NCBI GenBank assembly: GCA_012064415.1 | Contig: SSNU01000208.1 | Coordinates: 959,725 to 1,023,724 of the forward strand | Direction: 5' to 3' | DNA: 64,000 bases | Source: Gyrodactylus bullatarudis | Taxonomy: Eukaryota > Platyhelminthes > Monogenea > Gyrodactylidea > Gyrodactylidae | Shown: positions 34,301 through 50,000 of the stretch, piece after piece | Layout of the letters: the number at the start of each line of letters is the position of its first letter | How positions within the stretch are numbered: position 1 is the first letter of the stretch | Program-made: the position numbers and the translations under genes | The notes under the pieces: generated by a model | Database searches by the model: none | What the model saw: the letters and a program-made list of their open reading frames with translations, nothing else | What the model was told of the DNA's origin: nothing

Positions 34301-37300
34301 TCCAAAAATTCACCTCATTATCGTCTTTTGAGGAGGACTTTACTTTAGATTCGTCTTCTCTATGAAACAATTGAAACTTTTGTGAAAACCATAGACCCAC
34401 AACTTCATAACTAGCTAGAGAGATGAGATTGATTGCTCAAATTAGTTCTCCAAAATCTGAGTATGGTGTATGGAGTAATCATGAAAAATGATCACTTTTT
34501 GTGCCACTCTTAATAAGTACAGTTTTATTTCAAGTTTAAATTTCACTCTTGCCAAATGTCAATTTGAATTATCACCTAGAGTGGGTTGATTGTTCCTTTT
34601 TAGATGGCTTAATTAGACTAGATTGGAGAAAAAGGCAGAAAGAAAATAGAATTACTCGTTCCCGAGAACTATAGAGGTGATATTGGTTAATTTACTTCCA
34701 TCTGATTCTTACCTTTATTCTATGCATTCTAGAGTAGACTAGCCACACATTCTACTCGTGTGTTTGTGTCCTCTCATTGGCCCGTCATCTCATAGAAGAG
34801 ACTATCAGGATTAACAAAAAGACTCACCTAGATTAATCCATGGCCAAATCATCAGGTAGATAAAAGTGGGGAGGGAGAGAGATGGATAGAGATTTTGCCA
34901 AATTACTTTTTCCTCGGAAGAGGAGGCCATCCCCAAAGGACACAACTTCATACATCATTTTCTGTTTTCAAGATTCATTATTCAATCAAGTGGCAAACCC
35001 AAATAAGGGACTTTCTTCTTCTTCTTCAACTAGCAACTGGGATCAATTGACTTACTGTTTTTTTTGCTTGTTTTTCTTTCGTTTTATTCAAAAAAAGAAG
35101 AAAATAAAACGTATTACATTCAAAATAACAAACACCCCCTCCCCTAATACACACACAATTAAAAGATGAATGAATATTTTTTCTCCTGTGATTGACACAT
35201 TTTTAATATATTAAACGATACTGAATAACTGAACTGTATCATTAAGAAAAATATAGAGAGCATTTCCTCCAAGACACAGAGAGATATCTTCTCTCCTTTT
35301 GAATGCTGAAAAACTATACTTCCTGTAGTAGTAAAAAAGTCTAATCTCACACACACACTCGTCCTTGAATCATCAACAAGATTTTCTTTTCTTTAAACAT
35401 GTTCTGTACAATTATAGTTTTATTAATATTTACTTGATTTTCCTCTTTCTATATTTATTCTCTGTGAATCTATCAAAAGATATATTGAGTGAAACATTGA
35501 GAGTAAATAATCCAATTTTAATACACTATATTCATTGAACAATGTCTCATCTTGTGATCTAATTAGAAGAATGTCACAAATGAGTTCTATTCCTTCATCA
35601 GAATGATTTTCAAGATATCTGGTAATTGTAAAAAGTTGTAAGGAAACGTTCAAGTTTACTTTTCAATCTTGAATCTACCCCTGCTGAAAGCGGACACAAC
35701 CTTTGGAAGAAGGGTAGTCCTCACAAGAAAAGATACAGAATATAGATTTCTTTCTAATTTTTCAGGCTAATTCAGACTAATTCTGTGTCGTTTCTCTTTG
35801 AGTTTATTCGCACCCAGACTTGACAATTAGCCAAAATGGATCGTAAATTGGCTCCCTCCCTATCTGTAGTCTTTGATTAAAATCCACTATCTCATCTCCA
35901 TTGGATACAATTATTATGTTCTTCTTATTGTTAGTAATTCTATTATTAAATAGAAAAAGGAACAATTGGAACACAAGACATATCATGGTGGATTTTGCCA
36001 AATACAAAATAGTTCATGTTCTGAAAGCAGACATTTAAGCCCCTCTTATCTGCTTTTCACTTCTACAAGTGTTTTAAATAACCTTTATAATTCCTTCTGT
36101 GGGATTAACTCTGTTTCTAGCCTTGAGTTGGGCCTTGGAAGAAGGCTTGGTTATGTACTCCAATTAACCCTTAGAGTCCCACAGTTCTATCACAGATCAT
36201 TTTACCAACTCATTAATTTTCATTCAAGCCTCAGAAAATGAAAATTTGTTTACCCATTCGATAGGAAATTTATTAATCTCCTGGGATACGCAAAGATCTC
36301 AGCTCTATCAGTCGTCAAACTCGTGCTATACTAATTCAAAGAGAGTTGATTTTTTTCAAAATATTAATTTTTGTTTAAAACGTTTCTTTGAAAACCTACT
36401 TTCCTGGCTCATAGGTAAAAATTAAGATAACTTTTATCGAGGAATCATACCTGTAGAATTCAAATATGAAATCGCCTGAACTCTATCTGCTTGACCCATT
36501 TTTTATCGATAACTTCTGAACCAAAAATAATTGCGTTAAAACAACTGTACATTCGTAATCAGCTTATAGATTGAATGCGAGTCATGAAAAAAATTCTCTG
36601 GGACTCACATTTAGGGTTAAATATGGCTCATAAAAGATTTATTCCCCTCAATTTTCATTTTTTACTTACTTGAAGAAAATTGAGACATTGTATAATGAGG
36701 GCTGCCTCTCCATTCCATTATAGATAAACATGAAACAAAAGTAGAGGGAAGCTTTCTACGAATGATTGCTTTGAGGAAACAAAAGAGTTTTCTTTTTGAT
36801 TCCTTTTAATTCTCAATTAATCTCTCTCGTGTGTGAAATTCAAAACTTTATTTCTTAATTCCATTCGTTCTCTTCTTTCAATTATCAATTATCATTATTG
36901 AACATTCTCGTAGTAAAATTCATTGAAACACTGCAGAGATCAGGGATCAGTTTCTATCGATCATTAAATAATCCTCGAAAGGAGGAATTCGAAATTGAAG
37001 TAGAGTTATCATCTCATTTTTGAATAATTTATATCAATGAATTCTACCCTTCTCAATAGATGTTGGACAAAAGTATGCCAAATGGGATCTTATTAATATA
37101 TTTTTTGCCCTCTATCTCTTTTTTAAAGACTATGCCCTATTCTTACAATCGATAAATTCTTGGCTAAAAACAATGCTCGTATTTATTACCCCCAAGTAAC
37201 CTGATACAAATGTATCGCACTTTAAATAAAATCTATCGATTAGAATTCTGAACCTAACCAATGGTTAGATAAGATAATTATCATAATAGATAATAGATTT

Positions 37301-40300
37301 CCCCTTCTTTCTGTGGATAGGAAACAGTGGTTGGCGTCAAAGAAATTCTTCATCATGCCATAAAAAAACAATTGCATCAGGCAAGAAATCACAGGATGTA
37401 GTCTAAATTTTGTTTTTACACTCTTGAAGAGCTTTAAACTTTGAAAAGATGATTTCATGTGAAATAAAAAAAGAGTTAGACAAATGCAATGAGAAAATAC
37501 AACTTTAACTTGACGTAATGAAACACAGATATAATACAAGGGAGTGGGGAGGAGATGCAGACACCTCTTTGGATTAGTAGATAATTATCCAGAAGAAAAA
37601 ATCAGGTGAAAGAGCTTGATTATCTCTCTCTCTAACAAAGATTCTAGGTAGAGCTAGAGGTTGACTAAATCTAGATTCTGAGACCCATTTCCACCATTTC
37701 GGTTGAGAACGAAATCCCTTCTTGTACATTTTCACTGCTTGAGAATCAATTAAAAATTGATGATGCCCCTCGTCTAATCACTGAAATTAGCAGAATGATT
37801 GTCAACTTGTATTTCTTTGAGAGATGTTAGAATTGAGTCTATAGAGATGATTACCCCTGACATGTTTCATTCCTTTTTCTTTCTGAAAAAAAGAAATGGG
37901 CTTGTCAATGAATTAACGTTTACTCTGAACGAATCAATGAATATTAACACTGTACTACTATTATTTTTACTCAGGTAAATTCTTTCATTCACAATGATTG
38001 AATAGATTACTCTTCAATGAATTAATATTATTATTACTATTATGAAGAATGTAAAAAGTCATTTTGGATTGGAATGCTCTCGTACTTATTCCTTTCATCT
38101 CCACCCCTGTATCTGTACAATGCGATTGACCTGATTTGCACTCTCACTCCATCACACCCCATGAATAATTATTGTTGCATTTAATAATAATAAACTTTTA
38201 CTACTATCATATCCCTTCAAGTTTTCCCTACCACAGGAATGAAAACTTTTTTTTTCATTTTTCATAGCCAAAAAACGATATTTTTCCTCATCTGTAATTG
38301 TTGTTTAGTTTAAGGATAAAGTCGAGGGAAAATGCTTTCTTTTCTGATTCTCTACGGAACAAATACACACACATCCTTTGGTTAGATTATGATTTTATTT
38401 TGATTTCTTTCTTGTATTTGTCCACTGGATAACCACCAGTCGACAAAGGATAGGAGTAGAAAGAAATAGATTCAGGCAAAATTTAAACAATTGGACATTT
38501 TAATTTGTTTTCTTATTTCAATTAATGCAAGAGAATAGGCCGTAGCTAACTAAAATAACGCCAATTAAAGTGGCAGTTTTCATTCAAATCACTGTGCAAT
38601 TTTCAATGAATTTTTACTACTTAGTCACTGAGAATGCCGGTCAGTTCACAAATAAGGCCTTTATTTCATTAGTTTACTTGTGTCCAATAGGACCTTGTTT
38701 TTTTTAGGGGAGGGGAGTTATGGTAAAAAATCAACTTTTTGTTTTTATTGATAGAATAATCTACTTTTCTTTTGCTTCAAATTTGTCTGAAATCTGTTAA
38801 TTAGCAAATTTAATTGTAGACATTGCAAAGAGTACTTGTAAAATGAAACTGTTTATTGTTCATGCTGGAGTGTAACACCTTGTATATCTATTTAATTAAG
38901 TTTGACTCAATTCCTTCTTTCTTAATACGTAATTCCTCAGAGAAATAGGCTTATAATGTTAAAATTGACTGTAGCACAAGAATCATTGTTGACTAAAGGT
39001 CGGCCTGCCTTTTGGTTCAATCAGGTTTGAGTATAAAAAAGAATTCTATTCAGAGAAATATCCATCTGCCCAGGTCTTTAATCCATTAACCTTTAATCTT
39101 GATTCAATTAAATGATTAATTAAATATTTCTTCAGTTAAATTCTTGAAAAACCAGAAACGTTTCTATTATTAGATGTAGAAAGGAAAAAAATGAGGCATT
39201 TTCTTCTATGAATGGAAATTTCTTCCGGATATTGAGGTCTATAAATTTTTCGTTTGGTTTTTTTGAATTTTGAAACCACATTGTCTCTGACCAATAACAC
39301 TCTGATGAATTGCACTAACTCCCTTGATAAGGTATCCATTACTAGGTAAAAATAAAAATGTTTGTTTCTTGGGCAAGTGTTAGATTCTACTCGACTTCAC
39401 TTCTCCCCCATTTTTAATATTCAATGCAATCAAGATTCAAATAAAAAAACACAGGATATTTGTATGTATGAAGGAGAAATTATTTTTTATTGCTCCGTGT
39501 ACTTTGGGTTCTTTCTATCTTATTATCCCGGAGAGAGATCAATCAAATCCTTCTTTGGTTGGTAGTACCAGGCTGCCCGGTTGAAAGCCTGGATCTTGCT
39601 TCAAATTTCTTTTTGTTGCTTGAATCATCTTTCAGGGGGATAATAAAATGAGGTTAACTACTGGAATGTGTCCACAATTTAAAATCACTGTATTTATTCA
39701 ATGAACTGATAAGCTTGTTTCATCAATTCCAATAATACAATTGAGGATAACCATTCATCTCTCACTTCTTGGCTCTGGATTTGGCCAGAACTGATTATTA
39801 TTATTCAGTTGAAATTTTATTTAAAAAAAACAGACCAGAAAAAACATCTTTGAGACTTTTGGGGTCAATCGATTCGTATTCTTCTCTGATCCCAGGGGTT
39901 ATCATCTTAACATGAAAGAGTGAATAATAATATCGAGGTCGTCATCATTTTGTGAGTGCATAGATGTCCTGTTGATCTACATTTTGAACCCTACGAGCAG
40001 AGTCTCTCTCTATCCACCAGCCAAATCAATACTAACTAACTATGCACACATTTCCCCCTTCTGTGTATATATGTGTTGTTTCTCTAAAGAAGCGAGAATT
40101 TATCCTTAGAAGAATAAACTTTTTCTTCGCGCCCCCTCTACTAATAAATAATGATAATTTTGCACATTTGGGGGTGATAAGAAAAATATAAGTTTCAAAT
40201 TTCCTCTTCTTCCTCCCTATGCAGGTAAATTTCAATCATTTCTTTTTTCCTCATACGTTTTATTTTTTCATTCGTGAACGGTGTAAAGTTTGTATTTCCT

Positions 40301-43300
40301 CATCAACCTTGACTATGTACGCTTGGGTGTGTAGTATTTTTTTTAATGAAAAAAGACATTAAACACCACTGTTAAGGGTTAATCAACTCTCTCATTCACA
40401 CACGTGTGTCCCCTTTGGAGTTTGACAAACTCTAGTCTGATAATTGGAAACACATTGAGGATTTTTCAACCCAGAACAGTCATCTTTTCTTTTGTTTTTT
40501 TTTCTTGGTTGGATGAGACCATTATTATCCGGTAGAGAATGCAATGAAAAGTCAAAATACATCCGGACTACTTTGTGTTATTGATCTATGCTTATTTTTT
40601 CATACAGTTCAGATTTTGATCTTTAATTATAAAAATTAGATCTTTTTTGTTGGATCACGATGGTTAATGGGGGTAGAGAGAAAGGGAGAGATAGCGGATC
40701 CGATTCAAATTCATCACTCATCGCTTTTATTTTTAGACATGAAATACAAAATATTCAGTTGTATTTATAATCAATTTAAGCACGAAAAAGCATAAAGAAT
40801 AATATATCAACAAGCATTAGTCTGAAAAATTTTTTGATTTGTATTATTACATTAGGAATACAGATAGCTCGAATTTTGGGATAACTTCAGTATACTCAAT
40901 AGGGATAACTTTTTAAGAACAATTTTTCGAAAATTCACAGATGCATACATAAATAAAGATGTTTTATTATTTAAGGAATCTAAGTGTGAAATTTCTCTTG
41001 GATAAAACCTTTTCCTAGGGGTGATGTCAATACAACAAAGTTTTTTTAACGAAAATAAATCCCACTACTTTTAAGTAGTGTGTACATTTTCTACAGCAAT
41101 CGATGGTATCTTCGATTGATTCAAGAAAATACCTGATCTACATTGTAAAATATCCCTAATACCCAGTTACGCAGTGGGAAGTAAATTGATATGAACATCT
41201 TTAGGGTCATTTCAAGTTCCAATTCTTTCGTTGGTTATTACAATAGAATTGTTTCACATTTTGCATTTTGTAACAATAAAAACTCCTAGGGATAAAGTGC
41301 ACAGATTAATCAATTAAATTAAAACTTTACTTTACACTTAAAGTGGTAGACAGCGAGTGCCAGCCCCACAAAAAGGATACTTTACTCCTTTGTAATTTCC
41401 CAAAGCCATCATTAGCCTTGTGATTATTCTAGATGAATTCAGATGCATTATCATAAAAGTTAATTTTGTACTTTAAACATTACTTCTACATAGGGTTGAC
41501 ATTCGTTGACAAAAAAAGAAGTGTTATCTGGTTTGGATATTCTTTTCTCAACACTCGTTGTCGTTTGTTTAGTTACCTTTGCTTATTTTGATCGGCAAAT
41601 GTGGATTATCCTTCTGATTGATTGGCCATTTATACACGCATCGATATTGTAGCTAGTAGTATTTGAATTAGTCAAGCTGAAAATGTTTGCCTCGAGTGCC
41701 ATCATTACTTGCCTGATATTCCTTATATCCCCAGTGTCTCAGTAATGAAAATGTTTCAAGATGATGAAGGCCAGACTAGCTAGGTTTCCTACTACTCCTC
41801 CTCTTCTGTGAGAAGAGGAAAATGTAACGTTTCCTTCATTGTCTTTAGGGTTATGATGATATTAATGAAAGGTGTAGAATTTCAAAATATTTCAGAAATA
41901 CCTTTAGATAAAACAATATATTGATGGAGGGGGAGGAGGTGAGATGACTGAGGAAATGGGAAATGCAAAAGAGGCAAGAAAGTTTCAAGAGTTTAATCAC
42001 TCTCCATCTCCTTTTTGCTTTGTATTCTCACTTAGGAATCATTCTCTCTCTTTCTCTTGTTATTGATTTGAAGAGCAAGTAATGAATGTGTGTGTTCTGG
42101 CAGGGGTAAAAATTTATCCTGTGTGTGTATGGGGGACGACACAGAAAGAGGATTTGAGCAAAGTTTTGATTTATAGCTCGCCATCCCCAGTTCATTCGTC
42201 AAAAAGTAAAAGATTATTTTTGAATTGTAAATAATAATCTTATTAAATTAATATCTTTTATAATCCAAGTTTTAATTTAAGTTAAGAGAGTCATAAATTC
42301 GTGTCAATGTTTAGGGGTCTCTCTCCACCAGCTTTTGGCTTTGGGGGGTAGACTTTTTGAACTTTTTGTGAATTCAATCTAATGCAAATTAATACAAGTT
42401 TCTAGTCACTTGTTTCTCTGCTATTAAATGTATACTTGGCTTACTATAGTAGGAATACATTGTTGGTTATTCATTCATAAAATAAATTCAGTACAAGCGA
42501 GATGGATTTAGACAAAAGTTTTTTATGCATTTCGCTTCCCCTCTGTCTTTTCTATCAGAAAAACGAGGGGAAGTTTACAGAAACAAGAGATTCGAGATAA
42601 TTCCATTTGCATCTTCTTTTATTACATTTTATGCAGAGTTAATAATTTTATTCAAAAATACCAAATTATCTCTCGAGCTATGCAGAGCTGTATTAATCGT
42701 TATATTATTTCATTGAAAAGTTGTAAACTTGAATTTTAGTGAATGACTAGAAATACAAATTCATTGAACATTCTATAGTGCACGTGTATACTCTTTTTAG
42801 TATTGACTATGTTGGATCAAAAAGATGCCCAATATTCCAACATACAGTAGAATCAATCTTGGATCTCTTTTTAATTATTATTATTATAATTGTTATTGCA
42901 TGACTCAATATTACAATTACAAAGGAAATAAGAGTACTACCACTGTTCTCTCTCTCTACCACCATATATATAGTTGGGCATGGAATATTTCTTTCCCTCT
43001 TCCAATTGTCAGTGTGATCTTGAGAGAGTCTTGTAATACAACTGGTACTGACTGGGACAAAAGCAAAACACTCACATCCCCACAAAGGGAAAGAGAGATG
43101 GGAATAAAAAAATTAAGTCAAAAATTGACAGCCAATGTCTCTTTTGTTTTTACTAAAGAGGCAATAAAAACCTCATATTCTCTTTGTAATTGCCATTTTC
43201 TCTCCAAGCAATCCTCCCTCATTAGAGAAGTGGAAGATTTTCTTTCTAAATTCTACAACATAATTACTAAACTAAACTTTTCAACATTTCGAAATGATAA

Positions 43301-46300
43301 TACGTTCGAATGGTTTACTAACGAGTCTGGGCATTAGAGAGAACCGCTCTTCATCTTGACGTGTTACAATCTTATTGAATTTTATTGTTATATATTGTTG
43401 GACAGTTGGCATTGTGGACTCATGATAGCAAAAAATTTTTTCACGTGAATTTCTGTTTATATCGAAATAAATAAAAGATACTGATTTTTTAGTTTTAATC
43501 CATTGGACTCTTGAAAAATTTCCTGGATATTGAGATCAAAGTTTATCTTATTTTCAACTTGAACTGAATACAAAGATGAGAATTGATGATTTGAAATGTC
43601 TCTTGGCACTTAAGAAGGTACTTGACTATCCTACAGTTCCGAAACATCCGGATTAATCCCATTAAATCTAATAATAATAATAGATTTAGATAATAGTCCA
43701 CTGGACCATATAGACATTGTCTCTCTAGTTTAATGCTCTATGATACATATAAAATAGTCTTGGAGTTGTTCTCATATCATACAAGATCAATAATAAGTGA
43801 TATCCATCAATATTATAATGTTGGTTATCAATATATATAGAGACACACACATTGTCAAACTAACTATCTAAACACACACCCACACTCTCTCATTATAGCC
43901 TTGGTTAGTTCCACGACAGGATCAATTACAATTTTAAATTGGAGATTCTCTCTAGTCTGGTGTTGTCCTTGTTTCTATACATTTCATTGCTTTTCTTTCT
44001 TCAACTTTGCAAGAAAAAAAGATAAGAGGTTAGAAATAACAACAGGTGATTTGCACATGTCGAGAGAGTTTCTTTATAGCAATGAGAAATCTAAAACATT
44101 TCCCTCTATAGTCCGAATTCATTAAAAATTAGATTTTCAATTTAATCTGTTCCAAACCTTTTTTTTCTCAATGAATATTTCCGGACATGAGGATTTAATT
44201 GGGTTATGGATTTTAATTTGAAATTTTACAAACATTTTTCATGTATAAAGAATGAGTAAAGTTCCCTATCCAAGCTAGATTATGAATTCGTTTCCTTAGA
44301 AGCAATTTCATCAGAGGTTCCTCTGTAGACTACTGTTCTAGGTTCTTTGCACATCTAATGGAATTTATATCAGTCAATTATGATGAACTGGGATAAAACA
44401 TTTTTTGATCGATATTTTCATCAATTACATAAATCAGTTCATAATCTATGTTCAAAGAATGGAATAATTTTTTTCTTTTTTTCTGAAAACAACTTTTCCC
44501 ACAAAACATTCTCTCTAAGAAATATAAATCTGCCTTTGATAACAACCAGACTATTCTGGATTTTTACTACTTTCTCTTCCCTTTATGTGAGTCAGCAGGG
44601 GTGTGGGAACCTTCTTCTTACCTAGATAGAATCTACTTTAAATTGTAAAATTATTAATTATTATTATTACAATCAATAATTTCCGCAAATTACAAATTCT
44701 TCATTATAGGTTTCTCCTTGCTTGCTTTCCATCGATTGCCTCTAACTGCCATACAGTGCTGTATTTAGTTTGGACTTTTTCCGGCTCCATTGTAAAATTT
44801 TTGCTTCGCTCTCCTCGCCCTCTTATTCATATTATTCTCCTCTCAAATATTACTATTATCTAGAATCGAACCCTTTTGATTGGAGATCTATTTTGTGTCA
44901 TCCAAGGTCTAAGCTTGACAACACAAAATCTCCTCTTTACTTTAATCTTCGTGTGACTGAATTAGTCCTCTGAAACCTTCTAAGTTCAATAGAATTCAAC
45001 CTTGTTTCTATGAGATACAAACGTTTGACCTGAAAAATCAGCTGATTTCATAGATCAGCTAATATTAAATGTGGTCGTGCCTTTATTTGCTTGCAGTTTA
45101 AGATCATTTTTATAAATTCATTATTTTTCAGAGTCCCATTTCAGAATAATCTTGAAAATAACTGATAAAATCTAGTGACTTGAGACAAAATTTCAAAGGT
45201 CAATTTATCTCTCATTACATATAACTAGGGCAGTAAATTTGCGATTTTTTCCTTACTTTTCTACTTGATAAAAAATAAATTCTCACTTGAGTAAGCATTT
45301 TCTTTTACTCAGGTATTAGTTGAATCATTTTCTTCATTTTTTTGCCTATAATTGGGATTCGCTGAGTGTTGAATATTCAAAATATGAAACAAGCCCTGGA
45401 CAATATAATTAGTTGATAGGCTGTAGTAGATTTAGAAGGAACTTGTTGAAATTGAATAAAATATTATTAAAACAGAGAAGGACACTTTTTTGCGATCGTT
45501 ATAGACTCTTTTTATCTGTAGGGTATTATTCAAGGCACGTTCCCTATCCATTGAAACAAGAACTTGGGTAGGTAGGCTAAACATCTGAGGAACACTTTAT
45601 AAGTTAGAGTATTGTATTATAAAATAAGCTGATTGATCAGTATGGGAATGAATGATTCACATGGGGAAATTATGTCTCCCAACTATACTACTGTACTAAC
45701 TCTTAGACTAATCCAATATTTTTACATTTACTACCAAGAGTGTGTAGTTTTCATTTATTGCTATTCTTAAATTTCTTTTCAATAAGCTCTTGAATGCATT
45801 TTGGAAATTTATGTAAATTATCCGACTTTCCTCTCAAATAAAAGACATTTCCAAGAAGATAATGGACAGTGTCAGTGTGAATGCACATTTATTAATGACT
45901 CATTATACATCACATTCTCTATAGAAGAGAAAAGAGCAAGAGGACATGTGCTCCTCCCCTATTTCCCTGCTTTTTCCATGTGAACATGCTCTCAACACAT
46001 ACACATATAGAGGGAGCAGGGTTATTGTTCTGATGATGATTAGGTTATGCACACACAACGTGTGTAATGCATCATCCCTCGGTGAAATTAGTAAAAGAGG
46101 GTTTTGTATGATTTATTCAAGTGTAGTAGTAGTAATTTACACCCTTGTTTTCAAATTTAGCCCAACAGTCATTGCACATACTGCCAAGTACCTTGTTCAA
46201 TTACAATACCAAATGTACGATAGTATATATTGCTAATGAATAATTCCCATTTGAAGAAATTGCATAGTTATGGATAATGGAAATACACTTTTTTGAACGT

Positions 46301-47036
46301 ATGATTACTACTATTTGAATGAAAAAACAAACTTTGAGAATCGTTTAGTTAATCCGATTAATGACGGTTCTAGATGAGCCTAAAGGTTGGTGGTTGAACA
46401 AGTCGTTTGAGGTAGAAACTATATAGGTAAAAGTTAATGATTAATGCTGGTGATCAACCTGTCACTGGAGGTTACTCGTAAATGTAGTTATTCTAAGCAA
46501 TCGAGATCAGAATTCAGATTGAAATTCATTCTCTTTGTCTATGGATTAGAGAGATCCCCAAACGATAACAACATTTCATGAAAATGAATCCCTTTTGATC
46601 TCCCATCACAAGAGTTTCCCATAAAACCTCTTGATGGATCGATCTCTCCCTTTTTAGATCATAAATTCTAATACAGTAGGCAGCCCTTGTTATCTAGTTT
46701 CTGATTTCTCCTGTTTAGTCATTTATTATTACATTTACATTTGGGTATAATAAATTATTGAATTAACAACATCATCTTAGTTGTTTTATCAAATTCGTAT
46801 TGAAAATTTCCTCATTCCATATATGCAATGTGGTAAATAGTAGAACATTGGCATAATACTTTATTAATTTAGTTTAGTACTTATTCTGTCTATCTAACCA
46901 AACAGTAACAGTAGGAGATCTCCAATAATAAATTGTATTGTTAATAAAACCCGAATGAATAACATAAAGTCAATCATTATTCACATAAGGTTAACTTGGA
47001 ATCGAATATCCTCACAAGTCCACTGCACCAGTAAAA

Positions 47037-47085
<49 letters not shown>

Positions 47086-50000
47086 GACTACTTACAAGTA
47101 ATTATATGAGATTTATATATTTTTATTCCAAGGAAAGAAAATTCCCAGATCTATCACGATTAGTGATTTAATTCCTTCACGTCATCGAGATATACAGCCT
47201 GCCAGGTCTGAGCAGGTCGAAGCAAATCCAAACTTTAACGAAGATACTGACTCTACAACAACCCTACGATCAAATAGTACTCTTGGCAAGACTAAATTTG
47301 ATTACAACCGACGTTATTCAAGCTACATAGAATCTTGTGACAATTCTGGCTATGAGGGTATCTATGGCTTGCCCATTTCAATGTCAAGCTTTGGTTATCA
47401 CAACCAACAAGATAGTCCCATCCATTCGGTTGACAAAGGCTCTGTAAGTAATCACAATGGATAAATAAATACATACAAAATTTAAATGCCCAACTACCTT
47501 ATGTGTGCATGATGAAAGATGTTCTCTCTTGTTTTCATAGTTTTAATCAGTCAACTCTAACAGTAGTCCAGATAAGATAAATTTCACCTTCTACCCTCTC
47601 ATTCAATAAATGCTTGTATTATCTTGAGTGTGGATGGGTGTAATCTCAAGAAATCTCCTAGAATTCAGCCAAGTGTATGAATATCCTGAATTATAATCTC
47701 TCCCATTAATAACTGAAATAGAATAATTAATGTGTCTCAATGATTATTATTGGGATTGTGTACAAGAATCTCAGAAGAAGAATCAACAAAAGATATTTAG
47801 CTAGTAATGTAGGCTCTACATTGTAATTGTGATATAAAAACTATGCCAATTTTGAGTTTTTTGAGACTATATAGGGGTTTAGAAAATTGGAAGAAGATAT
47901 ATTAAAACCAAGTGTACATTTCTTGAAGCATCATCAGTGGTAATTCTTCAAAAATGATATTAGTTCATTCAATATAATATTTTACAAATCATGAATAAAA
48001 TGCAGGCTGAAAAAACACCAAAAATCTCACAGTTTAACAGTGGAGAGAAAAGTGAAAAAGCTCACATTGGCCAAGGTAGTTGAAGATTATAGGAATAGAT
48101 TTTTTGAAAACATAGATTAGGTTTATATAAGTTAATAAGAATTTTTTCTTTCACCCATGCATCTATGCTGTCGTCATTAGGGTTTTTATATAAAATGGAA
48201 AAATTAGAAATTGAAGCTTTATGATCTTCTTGTCTAAGATGCCTTGTAACCGCAGTATCCTTCTTTAGATGATCCTCCGCTCGTGTAGATAATTTCCTAA
48301 TATAGGGGTTAGAAGCATTGTCTTACGAACATGGATACACTGAAGAGAAGAATATCTGGGTGTGACAAGACTTGATCGATTTCATATGGAAACAACGTTT
48401 AAAAGCCTATTTTTTACAAATTTTTGTACAAAAACATAGGATAACATCTAATTTAGAGAAAGAGATAAACAAATTTAAATACTAATAAATATTGTTAATA
48501 TTTACATTGCATTTTGTACAATCAGAATAAACCAAGCAAAAGAGAGGGATAAACATAAAACTATGTTGAGCTGGTAGTACTTTTGATCAAGATTCTCTCT
48601 TTCTCGCTCGCTCTCTCTCTCTCTCTCTTGCTAATACCCATTTATGCATTATTAACCTTGTTATTATTACTTGTATTGCAAGCTTAAAAGTTTTATCTTC
48701 ACGAGAGTATTCATTTTTATGGTAATATATATAACAAGGATCATTATTACAACATTTACCTAAACATTTTGTGTGTGTGTCAGTATTAAAGTAAAATTCA
48801 TTGAGAAAAAAATACAAATATTCTGTCTGAGCCAATCAGAGTCGGTTTTGAATTCATGTGAAGAATATATATTTTCTAATGCTCCCCATACACAAACACG
48901 TAGATATATATATTGCTCTCCATCCTATTTACGACGTAGTTTGTATAGATTCTCCCCAACATGAATGTGCTGTGACGAGAACTTTTACTAAATTTGTGTG
49001 TTTCTCCAAAATTCAACTATGAAAAGAGAGACAAAAAGAGGAAATATTATTGGAATCACAAAAAATACATATAAATTTTCATATTTCCCCTTGTGAATTT
49101 CATTAATAAGAAAATTTCATTCGAAAAATGCAGGAATCAGAATGCTATCGTCGCTTTCCGACTCTTGAAGCCCCTATCGCTTCCTCCGAGCTGAGTGAGC
49201 TGACAAGTCTCTCGTCTGAGGCGCAAGTTTACGAGACAAGTCGGGTGAGTAAATTGCATTTAAATTGTATCTTTAGAAATATATATATTTATAACCAAAT
49301 GCGTATTTCTCAAAAGATCATCATCAGTGATCTCTCTTTGAAAATGATAAAAGTTAAAGCTTGAATGAAAAATAATAATTTACAATTTACAAAGAAATAG
49401 TAAAAGTTGGAGAATACAAGAGTCATGAATGGAAATAGGAATATATTGTAAGCTGAAAAAACACCAAAAACTCTTCAATAAATAGCAACAGTGAAGAGAA
49501 AAAGGTGAAATAGGCCACATAGGCCATGGTAGTTGAAGATTAAACGAATAATTCTTTTGAACACACAAATTAGGTTTTACATTTTGATGAAGAATTTCTC
49601 CCTCACCCACACATCTATGCTGTCATCCCCCGGGTTTTTGTATAAGATGGAAAAATTAGAAATCGAAGCAGCATGGTTTTCGTTTTTAAGATGTCTGGTC
49701 ACCGCAGTATCTTTATTGAGGTGATCATGAGATCTTTTTGACAACTTCCTAATTGTACGTCCTATATACTAAGTACCACAGTCACACTGAAATTTGTAGA
49801 TCAATAGAGTTTTTTCTTGAGAGTCGAGTAAATCCTTAAACTGAATAATCTCTGAGTTTAAAATACAATTTTCAATTGTATATTGTCATAATGTTGTTCG
49901 ATGAGGTTGTTCAGTTTTCTCCTAACATCATTACTAAAACCATCACCTTTGAAGTTAAGTTTCATGAAAACTTTTGTTTTCTCGTCTTCCCCTGTATTGA

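Larger units (their letters stand above)
31541..47132. other. 15.6 kb first intron of the SKT-like gene
   Basis: From a GTGAGT donor to a TTCCAAG acceptor. It is mostly AT-rich, low-complexity sequence with no recognisable sense coding. It contains one Penelope-like 3' fragment (near 32410-32530), a possible antisense gene (32709-33183), a run of about 11 G at 33647-33657, a TTC repeat near 34018-34033, a short dispersed repeat (38597-38620) and a (TA)n tract just before the acceptor. Confidence 0.65.

Noticed and set aside
42825..43337. A 170-codon plus-strand frame inside the SKT-like intron
   Set aside because: Composition is Tyr/Asn/Ser-rich and tracks the local AT-rich and CT-repeat sequence, no domain or splice structure is visible, and it lies in an intron. 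Likely chance.
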